Under the pieces are notes generated by a model. That model was not told where the DNA came from. It searched no databases and saw nothing but the letters and a program-made list of their open reading frames with translations. The position numbers and the translations under genes are program-made. Of a stretch of DNA of 10,719 nt, positions 1 to 6,534 are shown one piece after another. How positions within the stretch are numbered: position 1 is the stretch's first letter; each line of letters opens with the position of its first letter. Origin of the DNA: Pseudomonadota bacterium (GTDB lineage Bacteria; Pseudomonadota; Gammaproteobacteria; Pseudomonadales; Azotimanducaceae); the NCBI GenBank assembly GCA_027621895.1, contig JAQCAK010000032.1:1-10719 (forward strand), written 5' to 3'.

Positions 1-1995
1 GAACATGCCGCCCATGACGGCAAACCCCAGGCATTCCGTTTTGTCGAAAGCCTCAAGAAATTCAGCTCTTTCCTCAATCGACAGTCCCCGTGCCTGCAGC
101 AGCAGCGGTATCTCCGGCCATTGCTGCTGCCAGGTATCTGCTACCATCTCGAGATAGTCATAGGATGGGAAAAAGACCAGGTAATTGCCCGGTTTCTCTC
201 GAGTAAGCTGGCTGATCAGTGTGACCAGTTGTCCCACGGATGAACCGCGCCCCCTGAAGCTGGTGTCAATATCCGTCGCAACAACCACGCAGGCATTCTC
301 GGGCGCAAAAGGCGACGACAGCCGATACCAGGGTGCCGATGGATCGATGCCAAGCAGCTTGCCGTAATACCCCCGGGGAGACAGCGTTGCCGAGAAACAG
401 ACCAGCGCACCCAGGCGCGCATGACAGGCCGCGAGCCGCTGTGACGGGTCCACGCAGTACAGCTTCACTTCAATCGATTTACGCTGTTTCAGTACCAGGG
501 TCCGGTAGTCTTCGCCGTAATCCTCCGCCATGCGTATAAAACGATTGGCAGCAAAATAGGCATCCAGCAGCCGTTCGCGCCAGGATTCGCCACCCTCTTC
601 CCTTAAAACCGGTTCTGCGGCCTCGACAAATGCCGAGAGCGCCTTCAGCAGTTTCTCCGGCCTGTCCAGAAACACCTGACTGCTTTCCGCAGACGCCGCC
701 GGTGTCGCCTGCCTGTTCAGGTCAAGAACCGCCCGGTTAACTCGCCGCGCTGTCCGTGCCAGCGCACTTGCGCCCAGACGCCCCAGTTCCGTAAAGGGTT
801 GCCTGGCGAGTACGGCGGAGAACATGTCCCGAGCACGGTCCACCAGGTTATGCGCTTCATCAACCAGCGCGACGGAATCCCGCAGACCGGTATCGAAAAA
901 CCGCTTCAGGTAGACGACGGGATCAAAGACGTAGTTGTAGTCCGATATCACCAGGTCGCAGTGGCGGGCAATATCAAGTGACAGTTCGAAGGGGCACAGC
1001 TCATATTGCCGGGCGAGCTCCTCAATAGTTGCCCTGTCAAAATGATCAGTCCGATCCAGGATGTCCGGCATCCATTCACGGACCTTGTCGAAGTATCCGC
1101 GCGCGTACACACAATGATCGGGATGACAGGGTTCCCCCGGCGAAAGGCAGGCTGTCTCTTTTGCCGTCAGGGTAACGACCCGCACCCTGGCACCCGCTGC
1201 ACTGATATCCCTGGCAGCGCGTTCTGCCATGGCCTGTGTAGATGTTCTGGCAGAAAGATAGAACGCGCGACGATGCTGACCGGATGACAGCACCCGCATT
1301 GCCGGAAACAGCGTGCCCATGGTCTTGCCGATCCCCGTGGGTGCCTGCAGGACCAGCTGTTCACGATTCAGCAGCGTACGGTAAACGGAGACCGCCATAT
1401 CCCGCTGCCCCGCCCGGTAGTCTTCGTAAGGGAAGTCCAGCCTTTCAAGCGTGGTGTTTCTCGTCTGCAGCCATCGCGCATCCGCCTCCAGCATCGAGAA
1501 ATAAACATGCAGTGCATCTGCAAAACAGCAGGCCAGCTCTGCCCTGTCAATGTGACGTTCCAGAATGGTCTCTTCCGCATCATCCAGGTGGTACAGGCAT
1601 AATCTCAGCATCACACCGGGTTCACCGCGCTCCTGGAGGAGCATATGTCCATAGATGGCAGCCTGCAGCCAGTAGCCATCCATCACCCCGGCCGGTATCT
1701 CACTGACGGCCACTCGCAGGGTCTTGATCTCGTCCAGCACCAGCAGACCGTGACTGCTGAACACACCGTCAATCCGTCCCTTAAGGGTAGCCTCGCGCGT
1801 CCCTTCGACGCTAACGGTGCTGACATCGACACAAACCGGATATTCCTTTTGGTAGTTGTCGCCCCTTGATCGCTGCACTTTCTGATGTCCGGCAATACCT
1901 TCAGCCGCGGAACTGCGCCCTGAAAACCGGAAATTAATGTCACCGGTTCGGCAGAGGTCCGCGAGGTAACCGACGTTGATGCGGTGAACCGTCAC
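1..1995 (-). CDS. Rad3/XPD/DinG-like ATP-dependent DNA helicase with N-terminal Cas4/RecB-type nuclease domain (partial, C-terminus off the window)
   Basis: The frame is open from a GTG at 1995 to the window edge, giving 665 visible residues. The N-terminal third has a full PD-(D/E)XK nuclease signature of the RecB/Cas4 type: H37, D76 (GRIDG), E89-x-K91 (LDEIKT) and Q111-xxx-Y115. The helicase follows: Walker A APTGIGKT (218-225), four cysteines C283, C290, C295 and C334 placed as in the XPD/DinG iron-sulfur domain, a DEAH box VDEAH (378-382), and SATL (535-538). The sequence stops at GGMF, where family members normally continue into motif V (SEGIDL), so roughly 100 or more residues including motif VI should lie beyond position 1. 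The GTG start overlaps the upstream nuclease stop codon (GTGA), which fixes the start and implies translational coupling. XPD-family helicases unwind 5'-3'; the nuclease may trim single-stranded ends. The domain assignment is firm; the role in crosslink or branched-DNA repair is inferred from its partner. Confidence 0.93.
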   Translation of the reverse strand, partial: MTVHRINVGYLADLCRTGDINFRFSGRSSAAEGIAGHQKVQRSRGDNYQKEYPVCVDVSTVSVEGTREATLKGRIDGVFSSHGLLVLDEIKTLRVAVSEIPAGVMDGYWLQAAIYGHMLLQERGEPGVMLRLCLYHLDDAEETILERHIDRAELACCFADALHVYFSMLEADARWLQTRNTTLERLDFPYEDYRAGQRDMAVSVYRTLLNREQLVLQAPTGIGKTMGTLFPAMRVLSSGQHRRAFYLSARTSTQAMAERAARDISAAGARVRVVTLTAKETACLSPGEPCHPDHCVYARGYFDKVREWMPDILDRTDHFDRATIEELARQYELCPFELSLDIARHCDLVISDYNYVFDPVVYLKRFFDTGLRDSVALVDEAHNLVDRARDMFSAVLARQPFTELGRLGASALARTARRVNRAVLDLNRQATPAASAESSQVFLDRPEKLLKALSAFVEAAEPVLREEGGESWRERLLDAYFAANRFIRMAEDYGEDYRTLVLKQRKSIEVKLYCVDPSQRLAACHARLGALVCFSATLSPRGYYGKLLGIDPSAPWYRLSSPFAPENACVVVATDIDTSFRGRGSSVGQLVTLISQLTREKPGNYLVFFPSYDYLEMVADTWQQQWPEIPLLLQARGLSIEERAEFLEAFDKTECLGFAVMGGMF

Positions 1996-3638
1996 CGGGA
2001 GTAGCTCACGTCAATGACCTCGGCAGGAATGCCCTGTTGATGAAAATAGCGGAACCATCTCGCCTGGTTCTTCTGCAGCTTGTCCCCGGGGCCCTTGATC
2101 TCGACCAGTCGGTATTCGTCGTCATGGAACAGAATCAGGTCCGGCAGCCCGGTACTGTTGTTTTTCAGGTCGGACAGGAGTCGCCTGAAGATCAACCCCA
2201 GGTGTCTGGCTGGCAGATGCGCCAGACTCGTCTCAATCATCGACCTGTCCAGCCAGCCCCAGTGGACCAGGGCATTGTTGACGCCGTGTTTTTCTTCAAA
2301 GCAGGACAATACCCGGTTTGCCAGCAACTCCGCGTCAGTCAGTTCAGCCAGCCGGTTGTCAATGAGGTCACGGCGGCGGGCGATGAAGTCAGGGGTATAG
2401 AGGTCCTCAGGGCCTCGCTGGAAGGGATGAAAGAATGCGCCCGGGACGGGAGCAAAGATAATATCCCAGAAAGCGAGGCCAAACAGACCACGGAACAAGG
2501 CGTTTTCCACGTACCAGCCTTCCCATCCCTGCGCAGTGAACCAGGCCAGTGCAGCGAGCTCCACACGGTCATGCTGCGGCGCTATCACAACGCTGTCCTT
2601 GATGATCGGTTGCCAGTCCGGATCTTCGGGTACGGGATTTTCACAGCCATGCTTGCGGGCAAGACGCATGGCAAACCGGACTGCAAATTCCCATTCATCC
2701 TCGTCACTGGGATCAGCATGAATTTCGCGACACAGTGCAAGTGCCGATTGCACATCATCCGCAGTTGCCAGCAATCGAACCTGACGCTCCCGTGAAGGTG
2801 CAGAACGGGTTAACCGGTAGGCCTGCAGAGCCGAGTCGTAACGTCCCAGCCTTTCCAGCTGCCGGGCCAGACGATTCACGATCCGATCGAAACGACGGGC
2901 AGGCAGATGTCCGGTGGGTCGCACGGTCAGCTCACCCAGGAGCTCGACCAGCTGATCGCCGGATTCATCGACCTCCAGGCGGTCGTAAGCAAGTTCGGCA
3001 CAGGCTTTCAGCCTCAGGATCTCTTCGACCATCTCGCGATCACGAAACAGTCGACTGGATTCAGACAGGTCGTAGGATTCAAAAGGACTCACCAGTTCAT
3101 GCAGCACAAACTCCGTCATGTCCTGGTGGAAATTACCGAAGAAAAGCAGCCTGAAAACCTGCAGATGTTCCATGCCCGTGACTCGGACCGTGGCGATACC
3201 CAGTTCATCGGTGGGCGACGCGTCCACACTGGAATTGAGCAGGGATTCAACAAGTTCCACGCGCCTGGCAGTCTTCGGGCATGCAGACAAACTTGTCAGT
3301 TGAAGCAGTTCCGCACGCGTGCAGAGCGAGATACCAGTCTCCTGGTCCGGCACTTCCTGTTGAACCAGACCTCGGGAACTGAGCTCTTCGATGACAGCGG
3401 GGATATTCGATATTTCAGGATAGTGCAGTTTATCAACCCGAAAATACTCACCGCGACGGTTTGCCATCCTCACGTAGAGGCGGCGGGAGGCCAGCGGGGC
3501 TGCCAGGAAGCTGTGAGCCAGGTCAAGTTCTGGTGTTGTTAAAAGCCGTTCGTAGCGCTCCAGCACAAATCGCAGCAGGAACTCGAAGTTGTCCAGGTAG
3601 TAGCCTTCCGGCAGCTCTTCCGGTCGTTCGGGAGGCAT
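1992..3638 (-). CDS. FAN1-like VRR-NUC domain structure-specific DNA nuclease
   Basis: A 548-residue protein, close to the length of the structurally characterised Pseudomonas aeruginosa FAN1 homologue. The C-terminal VRR-NUC domain carries PD-(D/E)XK residues D500 (LPDL), E513 and K515 (VEIKGPGDK), followed by LQKNQARW, the usual FAN1 pattern. Further upstream, the conserved block E380...FGLAFWDIIF and PGAFFHPFQ (about 380-407) supplies the FAN1 glutamate that assists metal binding. The N-terminal part (about 1-135) fits the FAN1 N-terminal/SAP-like DNA-binding region, and 200-340 is helical and TPR-like. No UBZ zinc finger is present, as expected for bacteria. FAN1 enzymes cut 5' flaps and can unhook interstrand crosslinks by stepwise incision. 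ATG 3638 is the only plausible start in the frame, although its ribosome-binding site is poor. It is preceded by a LexA box and followed by the overlapping helicase gene, so it probably heads a DNA-damage-inducible operon. Confidence 0.95.
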   Translation of the reverse strand: MPPERPEELPEGYYLDNFEFLLRFVLERYERLLTTPELDLAHSFLAAPLASRRLYVRMANRRGEYFRVDKLHYPEISNIPAVIEELSSRGLVQQEVPDQETGISLCTRAELLQLTSLSACPKTARRVELVESLLNSSVDASPTDELGIATVRVTGMEHLQVFRLLFFGNFHQDMTEFVLHELVSPFESYDLSESSRLFRDREMVEEILRLKACAELAYDRLEVDESGDQLVELLGELTVRPTGHLPARRFDRIVNRLARQLERLGRYDSALQAYRLTRSAPSRERQVRLLATADDVQSALALCREIHADPSDEDEWEFAVRFAMRLARKHGCENPVPEDPDWQPIIKDSVVIAPQHDRVELAALAWFTAQGWEGWYVENALFRGLFGLAFWDIIFAPVPGAFFHPFQRGPEDLYTPDFIARRRDLIDNRLAELTDAELLANRVLSCFEEKHGVNNALVHWGWLDRSMIETSLAHLPARHLGLIFRRLLSDLKNNSTGLPDLILFHDDEYRLVEIKGPGDKLQKNQARWFRYFHQQGIPAEVIDVSYSR

Positions 3639-3674
3639 GTGCAGGTCGTCAGGAAAAAACCCCCGGAGTTTAAC

Positions 3675-3690
3675 CTGTATTTATATACAG
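3675..3690 (-). promoter_or_regulatory. LexA (SOS) box upstream of the FAN1-helicase operon
   Basis: The sequence CTGTATTTATATACAG fits the gammaproteobacterial LexA consensus CTGT-N8-ACAG exactly, with the expected AT-rich alternating core, and the dyad extends by two base pairs on each side (ACCTGT...ACAGGT). On the minus strand the core contains TATAAA (3685 down to 3680), five of six matches to a -10 hexamer, so LexA binding would cover the promoter itself. That would place transcription start near 3673, about 35 nt before the FAN1 ATG at 3638. No good -35 hexamer is visible. The only gene it can serve at short range is the minus-strand nuclease. LexA control of it is inferred from the motif. 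Confidence 0.85.
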
Positions 3691-3702
3691 GTAAATTACC
3701 TG
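3688..3702. repeat. Second perfect palindrome overlapping the LexA box
   Basis: CAGGTAAATTACCTG has 7-bp perfect arms around one central base. It shares its left four bases with the right arm of the LexA box and contains the lipoprotein stop codon. The combined region therefore has three half-sites: CCTGT, ACAGG and TTACCTG. It could be a second operator or a chance extension of the dyad. Confidence 0.5.
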
Positions 3703-4007
3703 GCGCGCTGGAAAAGGTGTACGGTGCCTGTGACGGGATCGAGCTGTGCCATGGTATCTGGCTCAGGAAAGGAGACAATGCGCGTCATAACAGCGTCACC
3801 GGCAATGGTCAGACGGTCGCCCTCAAGGCTGTAAGAAACTGCCTCGTGTCCTTCTATGGTCACGTCTTCCGCCGAGTAGCGGGTTGAATAGGTAAAACCA
3901 CCCACACTGGATTCCCAGGTGCCCAGGATACGATCAGACAAGCTCTCCGGCGTTGATACGCAGCCGCCCAGGGCCAGGAAACAGATCAGCAATATGAGAA
4001 GACGCAT
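3696..4007 (-). CDS. Small predicted lipoprotein of unknown function
   Basis: A 103-residue protein beginning with a classic lipoprotein signal peptide: basic MR, a hydrophobic stretch LLILLICFLA, then the lipobox LGGC with C16 as the predicted lipidated cysteine. Residue 17 is Val, not Asp, so outer-membrane delivery by the Lol system is expected. The mature part (about 87 residues) has an ILGTW motif near its start and alternating short beta-prone segments (GGFTYSTRYS, VSYSLEGDRLTIAG), which suggests a small lipocalin-like or barrel fold. This is a guess from pattern, and I do not recognise a named family. The ATG at 4007 gives a well-formed signal peptide; an ATG 8 nt upstream is out of frame. 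It lies on the same strand as the FAN1 operon, with the LexA box just after its stop codon, so it is probably a separate transcript that may read through into the operon. Confidence 0.8.
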   Translation of the reverse strand: MRLLILLICFLALGGCVSTPESLSDRILGTWESSVGGFTYSTRYSAEDVTIEGHEAVSYSLEGDRLTIAGDAVMTRIVSFPEPDTMAQLDPVTGTVHLFQRAR

Positions 4008-4118
4008 GGACGCATGGTACCCGAGATTGTCGGGCCGTGGAACTCTTCCTGATGGCGGTGCCTGAATAACCGGGCTCTATCCGTTAAACTGGCCCATTCA
4101 GTCCGGATCGCGAACACC

Positions 4119-4877
4119 ATGACCATTGATAACGATAACGACCTCGTGCAACTGCGGGCTATCAGCAGAATCGTTTACGAAACGCTGATGGTCATGAAGC
4201 AGCATTTGAAGCCAGGCGTCAGCACACTTGAACTCGACCGCATCGGTGAGCAGCATCTGGCCAGGTATGGAGCGCGGTCAGCACCCATCCTGATGTACGA
4301 CTTCCCGGGGCATACCTGTATCAGCATCAACGAGGAAGCTGCTCACGGCATTCCATCGAGTCGCGTGATCGAAAACGGCGACGTCGTCAATATCGATGTT
4401 TCCGCTGAACTCAATGGCTACTTCGGTGATACGGGCGCGACATTCACGGTGGGCGAAGTCGAGCCAAGAATAGAATACCTGTGCCAGGTAACCCGCAAGG
4501 CCCTCCGCGCTGCGATGAATGTGGCGCGTGCCGGTGCCCGGATCAATCAGATAGGCCAGGCCATTGAGAAAACCGCCCAGCAGGCCGGCTTCACAACCAT
4601 CAAGGATCTCGGCAGCCATGGTATTGGCCGCAGCCTGCACGAGGAGCCCCACTTTATTCCCAACTTCTATGACAGGAACGATCAGCGCCGGCTGGTGGAA
4701 GGTCAGGTCATCACGATCGAGCCCTTTGTTTCCACTGGCGCGGAGTCCACCGTGACCGCCGCTGACGGCTGGACACTGCTCACGGGCAAGGGGAACTATT
4801 CTGCTCAGTACGAGTACACCATGGTGATCACGCGGGACAAGCCTATCGTGCTCACCACTTCAAAAGCTGCCGCCTGA
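4119..4877 (+). CDS. map: Type I methionine aminopeptidase (M24A), stand-alone copy
   Basis: A 252-residue protein, close to the 264 of Escherichia coli MetAP, with no N-terminal extension. All the catalytic residues of the family are visible: H76 (AAHGIP, equivalent to E. coli H79), the metal ligands D93 (NIDVSAELNGYFGD), D104, H167 (GSHGIG), E201 (TIEPF) and E232 (SAQYEYT), plus H174 in LHEEP. The enzyme removes the initiator methionine from nascent cytosolic proteins whose second residue is small, using a two-metal centre. The conserved YxGD and DGWT...SAQYE blocks place it in type I and not in the creatinase or prolidase branches of M24. It is not beside rpsB, tsf or other translation genes, so it may be a second copy in the genome. 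The gene is monocistronic, divergent from the lipoprotein gene and convergent with the MATE transporter gene. The ATG at 4119 matches the normal N-terminus; its ribosome-binding site is weak. Confidence 0.95.
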   Translation: MTIDNDNDLVQLRAISRIVYETLMVMKQHLKPGVSTLELDRIGEQHLARYGARSAPILMYDFPGHTCISINEEAAHGIPSSRVIENGDVVNIDVSAELNGYFGDTGATFTVGEVEPRIEYLCQVTRKALRAAMNVARAGARINQIGQAIEKTAQQAGFTTIKDLGSHGIGRSLHEEPHFIPNFYDRNDQRRLVEGQVITIEPFVSTGAESTVTAADGWTLLTGKGNYSAQYEYTMVITRDKPIVLTTSKAAA

Positions 4878-4895
4878 CCCGACTCGCAGCCCGCC

Positions 4896-4913
4896 CGGCA
4901 AACGGTTCTGCCG
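4896..4913. terminator. Weak hairpin between the convergent map and MATE genes
   Basis: CGGCA and TGCCG arms enclose an 8-nt loop, extendable on the minus strand by a G-U and an A-T pair. It lies in the 36-bp gap directly against the MATE stop codon. There is no following T-run on either strand, so intrinsic termination is uncertain. It is the only structure seen between the two converging genes. Confidence 0.3.
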
Positions 4914-6335
4914 CTACTTCTGGTAACCGGCGAACCGCGTTTCCGCATCGGTGAAAATCTGCTGCCACTTGCCCGAATGGAACCGCCGCAGCAACAGAAT
5001 GGCCTTGATGATGTAGTCACCGATCAGTGCCGCATAAATCCATTCCACCGACAGCCCCGCAAACACGAAAAGCGCCGCCAGCCCCACCCGGACGCCAATA
5101 AGCCCGATCATAGTGGCCATCAGCGGGTACCGTGTATCACCGGCACCACGCAGGCAGCCGCCCAGGGTGAACTCCACCGCCATCAGGGGCTGGACCAGCG
5201 CCATGATGTAGATAAAGATCACGGTCAGTCGCACCACTTCATCGTCATCTATCAGGTAGCGTGCGATTTCGTTGGCAAAAAACACGATGACAATACTCAA
5301 CAGCACCATGCTGCTGATCGCCAGCCACAGTGCTTTCCAGCCACTGGCGACCGCACCTTCACTGTCATTGGCGCCCAGGTGCTGACCCACCAGCGTTGCA
5401 CCCGCGATGGAGAATCCGAAGCCGACGACAAAGGAAATCGACAGGATCTGAACACCGACACCATAGGCAGCATAGGGTGCAGTACCGTAGAAGGCGACCA
5501 GCCAGAGGAAAGCGACAAAGCCGGCCTGGAAAACGAACTGTTCAATGCCTGCCGGATACCCGATATGAACGAGCTGCCTCACCCGCCCCTCGGACAGGGA
5601 GCCAGGTCCGCCAGGCTTCACCAGTATCTTGCCGCCGTAGTAGAGGTAAAGAAAAATCAGTGCACCCACGCCGAAGGCGACACCATTAGCGACGGCGGCG
5701 CCACTGACCCCCATGGCAGGAAAACCGTACAGGCCATGCACCAGCAGGTAAACCCCGATGACATTGATGATGTTGGTGATCACCCCGATCCAGAGTGGTG
5801 TTCGCGTATCACCTGCTGCTCGAAGCGCAGCACCCAGCACCATGTTGACAGAGAAGGCAATGTTGAAAACGCTGAGATACTGGATGAATTCACCAGCCAG
5901 CCGGGTCGGCTCTTCCGACAGACCAAATACGGATGCGATCTCGTAACCGAAAAACAGGCATGGAACCATCAGAACCAGCGCAACCACATTGCCGATCCAG
6001 AGCGAAACAGACGTCACCCTGGCACCCTCTTCGAAGTTCCTTGCGCCCCAGGCCCGGGCAACCAGCGCGGTGGTACCCGCAGAGATCGCCATCAACACGG
6101 CCTGGAGGCCGAAAAACAACCGGTGACCGGTCGTTACGGCAGCGACTGCGTCCGCCCCCAGTGCGCCAACAATCTTGATGCTGACGATACCAATCACGGA
6201 GAACAGCAGGTTGGTAAAAATCGCCGGCCAGGCAAGGGCCCAGATACCGAGATTGGGCCTGGACGTATCGACCAGAACAGATTCAGCTGCTTCAGCGGCA
6301 TCAGGACTGATTTCTGAAATGGTTTTATCGGACAC
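4914..6335 (-). CDS. MATE family efflux transporter (NorM/DinF-like cation-coupled antiporter)
   Basis: A 473-residue polytopic membrane protein, matching the usual 450-480 residues and about 12 transmembrane segments of the MATE family. The two homologous halves are visible as a repeated motif: ALRAAGDTRTPLW (about 170-182) and CLRGAGDTRYPLM (about 394-406), each followed by a hydrophobic helix. Such proteins sit in the inner membrane and export cationic drugs, dyes or metabolites in exchange for Na+ or H+; the substrate here cannot be deduced. The start is uncertain. The frame is open to a TTG at 6401, but that has no ribosome-binding site. The GTG at 6335 has GGTGA 7 nt upstream and gives the expected short cytoplasmic N-terminus. 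A purine-rich tract at about 6364-6381 could instead serve a CTG at 6365. It is a single gene, convergent with map and divergent from the oxidoreductase gene. Confidence 0.93.
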   Translation of the reverse strand: MSDKTISEISPDAAEAAESVLVDTSRPNLGIWALAWPAIFTNLLFSVIGIVSIKIVGALGADAVAAVTTGHRLFFGLQAVLMAISAGTTALVARAWGARNFEEGARVTSVSLWIGNVVALVLMVPCLFFGYEIASVFGLSEEPTRLAGEFIQYLSVFNIAFSVNMVLGAALRAAGDTRTPLWIGVITNIINVIGVYLLVHGLYGFPAMGVSGAAVANGVAFGVGALIFLYLYYGGKILVKPGGPGSLSEGRVRQLVHIGYPAGIEQFVFQAGFVAFLWLVAFYGTAPYAAYGVGVQILSISFVVGFGFSIAGATLVGQHLGANDSEGAVASGWKALWLAISSMVLLSIVIVFFANEIARYLIDDDEVVRLTVIFIYIMALVQPLMAVEFTLGGCLRGAGDTRYPLMATMIGLIGVRVGLAALFVFAGLSVEWIYAALIGDYIIKAILLLRRFHSGKWQQIFTDAETRFAGYQK

Positions 6336-6534
6336 GTATGGGTCACCGGTTATCGTGCTCGCCAGGTTTCCTTCCCTCCCCCGACAACCAGCAAAAAACA
6401 AGCGGTGAGCAGGTCAGTTGACTGATCGATGCAACCAGCAGGACTGACAGAACCAATAGAGCATTAAGGCCGCGTAAGATACACTCGGCCCCCTTGATTA
6501 ACAAGCGGCGAAAACTCGTTCAGACGAGAATACC

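Noticed and set aside
1242..1706. Plus-strand frame of 154 residues opposite the helicase gene
   Set aside because: The composition is Pro/Ala/Ser-rich and low-quality; the opposite strand carries the continuous helicase frame including the Walker A motif.
2037..2795. Plus-strand open frame of 252 residues opposite the FAN1 gene
   Set aside because: It is antisense to the well-supported nuclease and has no motif of its own.
3654..3672. GGGGG followed by TTTTTT on the minus strand between the LexA box and the FAN1 ATG, as a possible terminator or attenuator
   Set aside because: The only stem that can form (AAACTC with GGGTTT) uses up part of the T-run and contains a G-U pair; not convincing.
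4001..4017. Tandem GACGCATG octamer over the lipoprotein start codon
   Set aside because: There are only two copies and the upstream ATG is out of frame; probably chance or a tiny duplication with no clear role.
4977..6317. Long plus-strand open frame (446 residues) opposite the MATE gene
   Set aside because: It is rich in His, Gln, Asp and Arg with no recognisable domain, and it is exactly antisense to a clear membrane transporter; it is a shadow frame.
6414..6425. TCAGT-TG-ACTGA palindrome between the MATE and oxidoreductase genes
   Set aside because: Five-bp arms are common by chance and no second copy or promoter elements surround it.
6452..6480. TAAGAT at 6475-6480 as a -10 for the oxidoreductase gene
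   Set aside because: Four of six matches, and no recognisable -35 at 16-18 bp; too weak to annotate.
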